A DNA stretch of 64,000 nucleotides from Mesostigma viride (taxonomy: Eukaryota; Streptophyta; Mesostigmatophyceae; Mesostigmatales; Mesostigmataceae): the NCBI GenBank assembly GCA_009746045.1, contig RPFO01000392.1:2435084-2499083 (forward strand), read 5' to 3'. The notes below the pieces were generated by a model, which ran no database searches, was not told the origin of the DNA, and worked only from the letters and a program-made list of their open reading frames with translations. Of the stretch, positions 1 through 10,138 are shown in pieces. How positions within the stretch are numbered: the first letter of the stretch is position 1; the number at the start of each line of letters is the position of its first letter. Both the position numbers and the translations under genes were made by a program.

Positions 1-118
1 AATTTCCGCTCACTAGTGGGTCTTGGAGGTACGCACCCACGAAAACCTCCATGAGATCTTGCTTGGGAGATAGGCCCCAGGTAACACAAGCGCGTCCAAA
101 GGACTAGCGACCAACGCA
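1..118. other. left-edge unannotated sequence
   Basis: I see no gene, repeat or regulatory motif that I can support in this short stretch before the 8-bp repeat. Confidence 0.5.
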
Positions 119-216
119 GGGATGCAGGGATGCAGGGATGCAGGGATGCAGGGATGCAGGGATGCAGGGATGCAGGGATGCAGGGATGCAGGGATGCAGG
201 GATGCAGGGATGCAGA
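119..216. repeat. 8-bp tandem repeat (AGGGATGC)n
   Basis: About 12 near-perfect copies of AGGGATGC. The repeat lacks stop codons in some frames and so produces short artefactual open frames on both strands. No coding role is supported. Confidence 0.9.
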
Positions 217-421
217 GGTGGTGCTGTCCAGTAAATGACAGCTCACTTTATGGCTTTGTGCCGCAAATTTGCCTGGAGAGGCATCTTCATGATTGGGAGA
301 TGGCTCACTCCCAGGGCACTGGTTTGTGGAATGTGGCCAGCCAGCAAACAAGGCCTCCATGACTTGCAAGCACATTCACCTACTGTCTGGCGGAAGTCAT
401 CCGGGCAGATCCCTCACGCAG

Positions 422-580
422 TGTCACCACCCCCCTGATGCCATGCACAACCACACCCACCCATCCAGAGTCACACTCAACCATGCACAGCCACACTCAC
501 CCATCCACAACCACACTCAGCCATGCACACCCACACCCACCCACCCATTCACACAAAAACTCAGCCATGCACAGCCACCC
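422..580. repeat. imperfect CA-rich repeat
   Basis: Degenerate repetition of blocks such as CCATGCACAGCCACACTCACC, with CATGCAC and CCACAC cores recurring every 16-30 bp. Low-complexity sequence; the open frames here are compositional. Confidence 0.7.
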
Positions 581-608
581 TAATAACAAACACATTGAAA
601 TAATAAAA

Positions 609-824
609 TTACTTGGTAGTAGAGAGAATGAAAGCCCACCGTGACGCCATGTACAGGGAGAACAGCCCCCCATCCCCGAACGCGGCGTGCACGCTCTTGG
701 CGGTGCCGTTGACCAGCAGTCGGGCGATGGGCTGCTCTAGCCGGATGCCTGGCGCAAGAAACCACGCGGCCACAAGCTCAGGCACGCACCCGTCCAACCA
801 GGCACATTGCGGAACCACACGCAT
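609..824 (-). other. coding-looking open segment, unrecognised
   Basis: A minus-strand open frame of about 71 codons ends at a TAA. Its composition is protein-like (blocks such as AAWFLAPGIRLEQPIARLL and FSLYMASRWAFIL), unlike the repeat-driven frames around it. I do not recognise a family. It may be the last exon of a decayed gene, or chance. No polyadenylation signal is obvious downstream on this strand. The start shown is simply the first ATG-type codon of the frame; the true 5' boundary could be a splice acceptor. Confidence 0.2.
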
Positions 825-1366
825 GTGTCACACGAGCGGCCACCCGCCCACCCATACAGGCAGCCATCCATAGAGACATCCATCCATTCGCCCTTGCATC
901 CAAATTTTTGCCACCATTAAGTCGTGATGTGTGTGTGGGGCCAGCAGCATGGTCATAGGAACAAACTTACGGGGCGTGCCAGCAGTACCTGAAGGGTGCG
1001 ACAATGGTGAGAAGTTTACACACACTTGTTACTTACTTCAGAACCAGAAACACACTTTCTAGCTTCTCATTTTATTCCATTGGTGGAAGAAGTCCACACC
1101 CTCCAATGTCGCTGTTGCTGCCAGGTGCCAGAGACAAGTCGACACAAGAGAGACGACACAAGAGAGAAGCAGCACACAATATGTCTGCTTGTGTGGGGCG
1201 CCACCCTTTTGCTATGATAAAGCTGGCTGGCGGCGTGTGGGGTGGCAGGCCTGGAGGCCCTGGCAACATGCATGTTGGGCGATACACTTGGGGGGCGACA
1301 TCCATGGGTGCAGAATGCGCTAGTGGCCATCGTGGCCCTCCACCACCCGACAGCAAGCCCCTGTAG
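825..1366. other. unannotated spacer
   Basis: No supported gene. The stretch ends in CCCCTGTAG, which could be a splice acceptor for the candidate exon that follows. Long minus-strand frames entering from the minisatellite to the right are artefacts. Confidence 0.4.
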
Positions 1367-1512
1367 GCGCTGCCTATCAGACAAGTTAAGGCACGGTGCC
1401 AGGACCTGCTGCCGTACGCTAGAGGCAAGATTGAATGCGTGCATGATGTGAACACCATGGAGGCCTGCCTGCTCCTCCCAGCTGCCATCGACACCGTTTC
1501 CACCACTGCAAG
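1367..1512 (+). other. candidate internal exon, unrecognised
   Basis: Open segment of about 48 codons bounded by an acceptor-like CTGTAG on the left and AAG followed by GTGGGC on the right, where the 23-bp minisatellite begins. The translation has ordinary protein composition (for example QDLLPYARGKIECVHDVNTM and ACLLLPAAIDTVSTT). The frame is closed by a TAG immediately upstream, so it could only be used as a spliced exon. I do not recognise the protein. If real, the 23-bp minisatellite lies within the following intron and its first repeat supplies the donor. The phase (2) does not match the acceptors I can see near 2872 or 2917, so the join is not demonstrated. Confidence 0.25.
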
Positions 1513-2752
1513 GTGGGCACGCATGACGATGAAAGGTGGGCACGCACGACGATGGAAGGTGGGCACGCATGACGATGGAAGGTGGGCACGCATGACGATG
1601 GAAGGTGGGCACGCATGACGATGGAAGGTGGGCACGCATGACGATGGAAGGTGGGCACGCATGACGATGGAAGGTGGGCACGCACGACGATGAAAGGTGG
1701 GCACGCACGACCATGAAAGGTGGGCACGCATGACGATGGAAGGTGGGCACGCATGACGATGAAAGGTGGGCACGCATGACGATGGAAGGTGGGCACGCAT
1801 GACGATGAAAGGGTGGGCACGCATGACGATGGAAGGTGGGCACGCACGACGATGGAAGGTGGGCACGCATGACGATGGAAGGTGGGCACGCATGACGATG
1901 GAAGGTGGGCACACATGACGATGGAAGGTGGGCACGCACGACGATGGAAGGGTGGGCACGCACGACGATGGAAGGTGGGCACGCACGACCATGAAAGGTG
2001 GGCACGCATGACGATGGAAGGTGGGCACACATGACGATGGAAGGTGGGCACGCATGACGATGGAAGGTGGGCACGCACGACGATGAAAGGTGGGCACGCA
2101 CGACCATGAAAGGTGGGCACGCATGACGATGGAAGGTGGGCACGCATGACGATGAAAGGTGGGCACGCATGACGATGGAAGGTGGGCACGCATGACGATG
2201 AAAGGGTGGGCACGCACGACGATGGAAGGTGGGCACGCACGACCATGAAAGGTGGGCACGCATGACGATGGAAGGTGGGCACACATGACGATGGAAGGTG
2301 GGCACACATGACGATGGAAGGTGGGCACACATGACGATGGAAGGTGGGCACGCGCGACCATGAAAGGTGGGCACGCATGACGATGGAAGGTGGGCACGTA
2401 TGACGACGGAAGGTGGGCACGCACGACGATGAAAGGTGGGCACACATGACGATGGAAGGTGGGCACACACGACGATGGAAGGTGGGCACACATGACGATG
2501 GAAGGTGGGCACGCACGACGATGGAAGGTGGGCACACACGACGATGGAAGGTGGGCACGCACGACGATGGAAGGTGGGCAAGCACGACGATGGAAGGTGG
2601 GCACGCATGACGATGGAAGGTGGGCACACATGACGATGGAAGGTGGGCACGCACGACGATGGAAGGTGGGCACACATGACGATGGAAGGTGGGCACGCAC
2701 GACGATGGAAGGTGGGCACGCACGACGATGGAAGGTGGGCACGCACGACGAT
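1513..2752. repeat. 23-bp minisatellite, about 54 copies
   Basis: Tandem copies of GTGGGCACGCATGACGATGG plus AAG, varying mainly at CAT/CAC, ACGATG/ACCATG and GGAAG/GAAAG, with occasional 24-bp copies carrying an extra G. A variant-marked block of about 140 bp beginning at 1681 recurs at 2074, an offset of 393 bp (17 units plus two extra bases), so there is higher-order duplication. Because 23 is not a multiple of 3 and the minus strand lacks stops, minus-strand frames of 487-600 codons with a 23-residue period appear; these are artefacts. Confidence 0.97.
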
Positions 2753-2866
2753 GAACGATGAAAGCGCCACCCACCCTGAGCCCGCACACATTCCTTCGCA
2801 AGGTGTGTGTGCAATGGCGACTACTAGGGGGATGCTGGCACTCTCTAACGTACTTCTGTAACATGA

Positions 2867-3145
2867 CACCAGCGCGCTTCATCCCACCAAGGAAACGCCC
2901 GCCTTACATTCCACCAGCCGGCCGCTTGTGCTGGTAACTGTTACCGCCTGCGCTTTGTCACTGGCCTGGATGATATGGTGCCTGCGGACACAGGGGGGGA
3001 AGGGAGCGTGGCACTGTCATTGCGCGATGTTTACATGCCGCTGCATGCCACGTGCCCCACCACCTTCCGCACACTACCAGCGTGGAGGTCCTGCGTGCTA
3101 ATGCCTGTTACCATTAAGCATGCGTACCTTGCGTTTACTTGCTAG
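2867..3145 (+). other. coding-looking open segment, possible exon
   Basis: Open for about 92 codons with no good ATG at its start. The stretch from about 2930 reads like a normal protein (RLRFVTGLDDMVPADTGGEG, then SLRDVYMPLHA and TFRTLPAWRSC) and ends at TAG. The neighbouring +1 frame at 3120-3233 continues in protein-like fashion, so the two may be parts of one frame broken by a frameshift. The family is not recognised. This may be a remnant of the same host gene as the candidate exon at 1367. Confidence 0.25.
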
Positions 3146-3233
3146 CAAGGAAGCCGTGATTGGCGGCAGAACTGGCGCAGTACTACGAGTAGGTGGCACA
3201 TTGTATTATGACGAGTGGCAACGTCAGCGGTGA
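3120..3233 (+). other. small ORF overlapping the previous segment
   Basis: Begins at ATG 3120 and gives 37 residues (for example LASKEAVIGGRTGAVLRV, then YYDEWQRQR) before TGA. It overlaps the end of the 2867-3145 open segment in another frame. The plausible composition suggests it is the frameshifted continuation of that segment rather than an independent gene. Unrecognised. Confidence 0.2.
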
Positions 3234-4078
3234 CGCATGCACAGGCCACGATAACTGCCAGGGACTGTACGTGCATTGGCTAGCCCGAGATGGGGCAGGA
3301 ATTCACAGACGTGAATTTCCCAGACTGGCAGGGTGGAGCCCAATGCCCTTATCCACGTGTCCGCTTGCGGAACCGCCAAACCTGCGTGAACACACACCTG
3401 CCCTCTGGGCCGAATGAGGAGAGAGCAAGGTTTGACAGCAGCTCCGCTGCGTCCCGCGTCGTTTGCAGCACTTTGTCCCGTGCCCATGCCTGGGAGCCAT
3501 CCGACCAGCATGACGCAGGAACAAAAACAACAGAGAGACATCTCCGTGTTACAGCATGACAGTTCCTAAGGAAAAGGTCCATATGCGCGGATGCCAGTAC
3601 GCTGTGAAATAGATGAGGAACCATCTGGCCAAGCCATGGTTACGTGATCACCAATTGACAAGTTCTTGATTCTGAAAGGTTGTCGGGCCCGTGAAACCGG
3701 GATGATGCGGACATTGTGCGATTCTTGTTATAGACAAAGCACGCTAGCTTACCTCCCAATGTACTTCAGGAACCATGGCGTTCGCCAATTATGCAGTCAT
3801 TGGATTGATTGTGGCGTAAACGCGCCAAAGGAATACGTCCTCGATCATCTTTCAGAAATTCGCATAAGTGCGTGCATGCATAGATTCTGGCAAGTTTTTT
3901 ACAACTTAGTACTTCGACATCAGACGTTCTTTCTTTGCAAAGCTTTGCAAACAATAAAAAACGCTGCACGCACGCAGTTGCGATGGCTTTGTTGCGCGCT
4001 ACGCTGGCATATTTGGATCATTCTAATAGCTAATACGTGCATATGATGGTGGCATCATGGTAGAAGCCCTCCTTACAT
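3234..4078. other. spacer, no supported gene
   Basis: Open frames of 67-126 codons occur on both strands (the longest on plus is 3666-4046), but none has a recognisable domain, clear signals or a neighbour supporting it. The stretch at 3290-3559 has fairly protein-like composition and could be another fragment of a decayed gene. Confidence 0.4.
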
Positions 4079-4112
4079 CGCGGACTAAAAGGTACAGCTG
4101 AATTAGTCCGCG
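4079..4112. repeat. perfect 10-bp hairpin
   Basis: CGCGGACTAA at 4079-4088 is the exact reverse complement of TTAGTCCGCG at 4103-4112, with a 14-nt loop. No U-run or gene end nearby argues for a terminator. It may be a tiny inverted-repeat remnant. Confidence 0.7.
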
Positions 4113-4282
4113 AAAAGGCCATGGAAGGATTTTAGCGAGCGCGCGGCCGGGCTGGACAGTGGACAATTAATTAGTAGAGCATGAGATTGCTCCAGTACAT
4201 ATGAGATGAATGAGGCCAGGCCGCCAGGGCGCGATACACCACCGCTACGAGATGACCAGTGTTTTTTATAAGGTTTTCGTTA

Positions 4283-4303
4283 CAAGTGGCGCTAGGCCAC
4301 TTG
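4283..4303. repeat. 8-bp hairpin
   Basis: CAAGTGGC and GCCACTTG pair around a 5-nt loop GCTAG. One of several palindromes clustered just left of the 4-kb array. Confidence 0.6.
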
Positions 4304-4562
4304 TGGCGTTTCGAACTAAGAAAACTTCAGTTTACTCGGCCAATGTGTGGCTTTAAGCCAATTAAAATTGGGCTTGGCACGGCCACGTGTGGCGGGCTGG
4401 CTTTTTGGTTGACCCTGCCGGCCGGCAGCGGGGTCAGCGCGGCGCGGCGCCGTACTGGCTGTACACAAGGCGGGCGAGCGTCTCCGTCTCAGGAATCGGC
4501 GCCAGGCGTACTTGGTAAATCAAGTAACGTGCGTGTTTGCAACTTGCCCGTTGAAACTCTAC

Positions 4563-4775
4563 GGCGGAGCCAATTTTCGGAAGAACCTCACCCTTCTGCT
4601 TGCAAATAGGGACAAATTCGGTGGATGGATGGAATTCGGTGGATGGATTCGGTGGATGGAAATCTGGATTCACGGATTTCATCCCCTATTCCTACAGTAT
4701 TTTCTCACGTGTACGGCCTTATAAGCTTCGCCAATTCTGCCGAACCTAACGGTTCTTCCGAAAATTGGCTCCGCC
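4563..4775. repeat. inverted-repeat element with 25-bp perfect arms
   Basis: The 25-bp arm at 4563-4587 (starting GGCGGAGCCAATTTTCGG) is perfectly inverted at 4751-4775, enclosing 163 bp that include GGTGGATGGAATTC-type short direct repeats near 4620-4660. It has the size and form of a small non-autonomous foldback or MITE-like element, but I see no target-site duplication in the flanks. It lies about 120 bp left of the array. Confidence 0.65.
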
Positions 4776-5962
4776 AGAACAACTGAACAACGATTACTAG
4801 TGCCGAAAGCCGAAACACAGTAGTCATTAGTGTGGGCGGTTCCGCTTACGGCACTGTAGATAGCAGCTGATGGGAACATGCATTAGTAGTCCCCTTCTAG
4901 TCCCCCTCTAGTGACTACGATTAACACGGACGAAAAAATTGGTCAAACCGTGAGGCCCGAAAAGTGGCCCGTACGAAAACCGCGAGCGCAGGGCGGCCGA
5001 TAGTCAGGGCGATTCGGAGATCCGCGGTGGCGCCCAATCGGAGCAGTTGCCCGAAAAGTGGCAAACTAGGCAGATCGAGTCTCACACGTTCTGAACGGGG
5101 GCTGAAACGTCTGATCTGTCCAGATCCGGTTCAGCACTTTTGCGGGCAGGGGTTGATCCGGTTCAGAACTTTGTTCAGCAGGGGGGGCGGCCCGCCAATG
5201 GGAGGATCAAGAAAACACAGGCAGTTTGACGGACCTGAAACGCGATGTCAAGTTGTTGCGCGGCCCTCAAACTCTTGCGCGAATGCATCTCTTACGAAAC
5301 ATCCCATGCCTTGTGGCGATCAACTTCGGCTACTGCGCCCATCGCTAGGCCGAGAGCGCGCCGTCCTCAAATTTCGTAGCGTTCAGTGCGGCAGCTCGAC
5401 GGAACGTCCAGAAAATGTTTAGAAGCCGTAACATTTTGGGCGTTACTGGGCCCATCGCGAGGCCGACAGCGCGCCGTCCTAAAATTTCGTAGCGTTCAGT
5501 GCGGCATCTCGACGGAACGTCCAGAAAATGTTTAGAAACCGTAGCATTTTGGGCGTTACGGCCGTTTTCCTGTCCGCATTGCGTGCAGAAACCGTTTCAC
5601 TGAGTGTTTTCGCATCACTTTTCGATTCAGACCGGAGTTATAGTCTGAACATGATGTGACTGATATTTATTCTAAATTTATACGCAAAATTTGACTTGGA
5701 GCAGTGGAGAGTAGTATGATGCTTGCTGGACGAATTTCTGCCAGATTCCGTACTTACCAGGCAGGGAAAAAATGACTTGGGAGGATTTTCAAGTGGGTAC
5801 TGGGTAGTACGCGGTGCTGGACCGCCTGGACGCGCCCAAGCAATCGAACGTGCATAAACCAGGACTGCGAGGGGGAGAGGGGGCGACATGCTGCGACAGC
5901 ACTTAATATTCCTGCTGGCTGGGGATGGCGGTCAACGCTGCCTGGAAAATTGGGGATGGACA

Positions 5963-7149
5963 ATGCGTGGGCATTGCTTTTATAGCGTTCAATGTTCCAT
6001 TTCGATGCGTACCTTTGAATTGTTTCTGATCTGGCTGGCCGTCGGTGGGCATTCACGTGCGTGGGAGAGGTTAGTGGCGCTATGGCCTGCTGCGATAGCT
6101 AGCGACCTGGAAATGGAATGTCGTTGTAGATTTAGGTATTATGTTATCGTGCTTCTTTGCTTGACGTATTGGGTGCCTAGTGAAATAGGTTTACTGTTCG
6201 TGGAAGGCGTGGGTGTGGCCGACGAGTTTCTGTTGTCGTCACGCAATATTGGAATGAACGCTGGATTTGTTGCCACGGGACGTACGCTGGCGATGCCGAT
6301 GGTGAGTCGTTTGTTTCGATGACCGGGATAGTGCCTGCTCTCTTTTTGATGCGTTTCCTCGGTTGCGTTGTTTCCATTGGGCCGACTTCACCTAGTCGCA
6401 GCGAAGACATAGCGTAGCAAGGGTCTGCGTTTCATTTTCTTAGCCGTGCAGGACGCCATCTTCATGGTCCTTCGGGTTTCCCGTGTCAACGTCCGTTGCC
6501 AGAGGATCTGTGATGATATTTACTGGAATATACTGGGCGGTGAAAGCCCCTGTGGATGCTTGCCTGGTCATGAGTTTAGGGCGTCATTTACTGCTGTAGT
6601 GGCTGACATTCATGGTGCTTACTGCGTAAGATAATCTGCCTTGCTTCGCACGTGGATTTTCACTGGACTGAAGAGCGCGTCTGGTAACATGTTTACGTGG
6701 TGTATAAGGTGATCAATCAACCATTTGTTCATAGAAGGTGTGACCGTAGAAGGTGTGTTGTATTTCTTCATCAAGCAAGTCAAAAGTAATCTCCACTGGC
6801 TTACAACCTGAATCTTGCTTTGCTGGGTCTGCTGTGTTCCTGTCTCATTGTGCAGGCTATCCCCTTGGTTGACCAACCAGGTGATTTGTGGTGCCAGCGG
6901 GGCCATATTATTTTCTTCTCATTTTCCATCCGTGGCAACGGACCGCATGGGCGGGCGGGAGGGCAGAGAGGGCAGGGCAGGCCACGCCAGGCGAGGCAGG
7001 AAAGGCTGCAAGGGTATGCAGCACAGGTAGGCTGGCAGGCAAGGGCCATGGGGCATGAGCCATGGGGCTTGAGCTACGAGCCTTGCGGCATGGGGTTTGG
7101 GGATGGGGCAAACAGGAGGGCAGGCAGCCAGCCACATCCACATGATTAG
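5963..7149 (+). CDS. candidate three-exon gene, U1 copy (open)
   Basis: Predicted exons are 5963-6301, 6452-6625 and 6856-7149. Intron 1 (150 bp) has donor GTGAGT and a pyrimidine-rich tract before GTGCAG; intron 2 (230 bp) has donor GTAAGA and a tract before TTGTGCAG. Both introns are phase 0, and the joined frame is 268 codons plus TAG. Exon 1 (residues 1-113) has a hydrophobic stretch at about 61-71 (VIVLLCLTYWV). Exon 2 (114-171) is Cys-rich. Exon 3 (172-268) turns into a Gly/Arg/Gln-rich low-complexity tail that ends just before the minisatellite. The start at 5963 is the first ATG shared by all copies; the frame is open further upstream to 5888 in this copy. I recognise no family with confidence. 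Substitutions between copies are mostly non-synonymous, so protein-level selection is not visible. It could equally be a non-coding transcript or chance. Confidence 0.4.
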
Positions 7150-7183
7150 GGGCCAGACAGCAATCAGGGGCACCGCGGGCTCA

Positions 7184-9553
7184 CTTATGCATGCCAGGCA
7201 CCCCACCAACCCACGCACGCATGCCAGCCACCCCCATGCCCACGCACGCATGCCAGCCACCCCCCCGCCCCTTACACAAACCCACTTATGCATGCCAGCC
7301 ACCCCCCACACCCACGTACGCATGCCAGCCACCCCCCACACCCACGCACGCATGGAAGCCACCCCACGAACCCAGGCACGCATGCCAGCCCCCCCTAAAC
7401 CCACGCATGCATGGCAGCCCCCCACCACACCCACGCATGCATGCCACTCCGCCCCCACACCCACGGACGCATGCCAGCCACCCCCCATACCCACGTACGC
7501 CCCCCCCACACCCACGCACGCATGCCAGCCCCCCCCCACATGCACGCATGCATGCCAGCCACCCCGCAAACCCACGCATGGATGCCAGCCACCCCCACAC
7601 CCACGCACGCAAGCCAGCCACCCCACGAGCCCACGCACGCATGCCAGCCACCCCCCACATGCACGCATGGATGCCAGCCACCCCCCACATGCACGCATGG
7701 ATGCCAGCCACCCCCCACACCCACGTACGCATGCCAGCCACCCCCCACACCCACGCACGCATGGCAGCCCACCCTACGAACCCAGGCACGCATGCCAGCC
7801 ACCCCCTAAACCCACGCACGCATGGCAGCCCAACCCCAAACCCAGGCACGCATGCCAGCCACCCCCACACCCACGCACGCATCTCAGCCCCCACACACAC
7901 ACACGCATGCATGCCAGCCCCCCCAAAACCCACACACGCGTGCCAGCAGGCAGCCAGCCACATCCACATGATTAGGGGCCAGACAGCAATCAGGGGCACC
8001 GCGGGCCCACTTATGCATGCCAGGCACCCCACCGACCCACGCACGCATGCCAGCCACCCCCATGCCCACGCACGCATGCCAGCCCCCCCACAAACCCACT
8101 TATGCATGCCAGCCACCCCCCACACCCACGTACGCATGCCAGCCACCCCACACACCCACGCACGCATGGCAGCCACCCCACGAACCCACGCACGCGTGCC
8201 AGCCCCCCCCACAAACCCACGCATGCATGGCAGCCCCCCACTACACCCACGCATGCATGCCAGCCCCCTCACAAACCCCACGCAGGCATGCCAGCCACCC
8301 CCCAGACCCACGTACGCCCCCCACACACCCACGCGCGCATGCCAGCCACCCCCCTCATGCACGCATGCATGCCAGGCACCCCACAAACCCACGCATGAAT
8401 GGCAGCCCCCCCACATGCATGCATGCATGCCAGCCCCCACACACACCCACGCACGCACGGCAGCCGCCCCCCAACCCACGCACGCATGCCAGCCAACCCC
8501 CACATGCACGCATGCTTGCCAGCCACCCCACATGCACGCATGCATGCCAGCCACCCCGCAAACCCACGCATGGATGCCAGCCCCCCCCACACCCACGCAC
8601 GCATGCCACTCCCCCCCACACCCACGCACGCATGCCAGCCACCCCACGAGCCCACGCATGCATGCCAGCCACCCCCCACATGCACGCATGGATGCCAGCC
8701 ACCCCCCACACCCACGTACGCATGCCAGCCACCCCCCACACCCACGCACGCATGGCAGCCCACCCTAAGAACCCAGGCACGCATGCCAGCCACCCCCTAA
8801 ACCCACACACGCATGGCAGCCCAACCCCAAACCCAGGCACGCATGCCAGCCACCCCCACACCCACGCACTTATGTCAGCCCCCCCCCACACACACGCATG
8901 CATGCCAGCCCCCCCAAAACCCACACACGCGTGCCAGCCCCCCCCCACTTGCACGCATGCATGCCAGCCACCCCACAAACCCACTTATGCATGCCAGCCA
9001 CCCGCGTCAGCAACGTACGCATGCCGTCCCCCCCCACACCCACGCACGCATGCCAGCCTGCCCCGCCCCACATGCGTGCATGGCAGCTCCCGCCCACACC
9101 CACACATGCATGCCAGCCACCCCGCAAACCCACGCACGCATGCCAGCCACCCCCACACCCACGCACGCATGCCAGCCCCCCCACAAACCCACGCATGCAT
9201 CCCAGCCACCCCCCACATGCACGCATGCATGACAGCCACCCCCCACATGCACGTGCATGCTAGCCACCCCCCACACCCACATACGCATGCCAGCCACACC
9301 CCACACCCACGCACGCATGGCAGCCACCCCACAAACCCACGCATGCATGCCAGCCACCCCCCACATGCACGCATGCATGCCAGCCACCCCCCGCATGCAC
9401 GTGCATGCTAGCCACCCCCCACACCCACGTACGCATGCCAGCCACCCCCCACACCCACGCACGCACGGCAGCCACCCCCCACACCCACGCACGCATGCCA
9501 GCCACCGGGCCTAAACCCACGCATGCATGGCAGCTCCCCACCACACCCACGAA
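7184..9553. repeat. 30-bp C-rich minisatellite of U1
   Basis: Repeats of CACGCACGCATGCCAGCCAC followed by a C4-C8 run and ACACC, period near 30 bp. Variants carry GTACGC, GCATGC, ATGCACGC or TTATGC cores. All six frames are open because the unit has no stop, so frames up to 525 codons are artefacts. A second copy of the leader that normally precedes the array (AGCCAGCCACATCCACATGA and following) occurs inside at about 7952-8036. Confidence 0.97.
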
Positions 9554-10138
9554 TGGAGAGGGCTAGCCTGCCACGCCCCACGGTCGCGCACAAGGGCACT
9601 GTCGAGTCATGTACAAAACATTGTCTACATGAAGTCATAGTGGGCATGACCGAATTGGTGCATGTGTTTACAAAGGATTGCCACTCAATGAATAATAATG
9701 AATGATGAACATGGGAGTTTGCATGGAAGTGTTTTGTCGTTATGGCTTGCCAAAAGCGGTACCCACATTGTGTCCTGCATGGCTTAGCTGCATTGTGAGT
9801 TTCAGTTATTACGAAGTAATGAGTAAGGAAATACTTGCATGCAATGAACGGCGACGTCTCACGATATACAGTACTATTCGGACTGGGTTGATGTACTAGT
9901 AGTACGACGCGTGCTGGACGTGCCCGTGAGGGACGGAGCGTGGGATCGACGGTGCGGCGGGCCGGCGCGAGCGCGCGCGAGGGGAAGCCCCCAAAGGAAG
10001 GCCGCCGAGCGTTCGCCCCCCGGCGTAGTAGGCCGGCCCGGTCGGCGGGCTCAACCCGGCGGGTCGAAGCTTTCGGCGAAGGCCTCAGGGCCCCTGGTGG
10101 CGTAGTGCGTCCGAATAAGTGGGGGGCCTTGGCCCCCC
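9554..10138. other. unit tail and GC-rich block (U1)
   Basis: An AT-richer tail of about 350 bp contains GTGTTTACAAAGGATTGCC and a run of AATGAATAATAATGAATGA. It is followed by a very GC-rich block (from about 9911) that ends in the junction hairpin. The GC-rich block gives short Arg/Gly/Pro-rich open frames on both strands that I do not regard as genes. It could be a promoter or CpG-rich element of the next unit; the sequence alone does not show that. Confidence 0.5.

Larger units (their letters stand above)
4897..10138 (+). repeat. array unit U1 (type B, 5.24 kb)
   Basis: The leader reads ATTAACACGGACG where types A and C read ATTAACCCCAACGC, and it has no TATA-like stretch. It contains an imperfect 113-bp tandem duplication (repeats start at 5337 and 5450). 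Its minisatellite is expanded to about 2.4 kb. Near-identical to U11, 41.3 kb downstream. Confidence 0.95.

Noticed and set aside
1513-2752. CRISPR-like regular short repeats (also at 58095-58909)
   Set aside because: The copies are contiguous without spacers and the context is eukaryotic; these are minisatellites.
1067-2869. Minus-strand frames of 487-600 codons with a 23-residue period
   Set aside because: The frames exist only because the 23-bp repeat has no stop on that strand; period and content follow the repeat exactly and several frames are open at once.
3666-4046. 126-codon plus-strand frame
   Set aside because: No domain, no convincing start context or neighbours, and opposite-strand frames overlap it; left unannotated as a gene.
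7799-7812. Telomere-like CCCTAAACCC inside the minisatellites
   Set aside because: It occurs as a single variant within a 30-bp repeat, never in tandem, so it is not a telomeric tract.
7191-9411. Frames of 292-525 codons rich in His, Pro and Thr (plus) or Gly and Trp (minus)
   Set aside because: The 30-bp minisatellite lacks stops in all six frames; C-run changes shift the frame freely between copies, which a coding sequence would not tolerate.
9911-10138. rDNA-like GC-rich block
   Set aside because: High GC and CCGGCGGGTCGAAGC-type words recall ribosomal spacers, but no rRNA gene segment or known rDNA promoter could be recognised in any unit.
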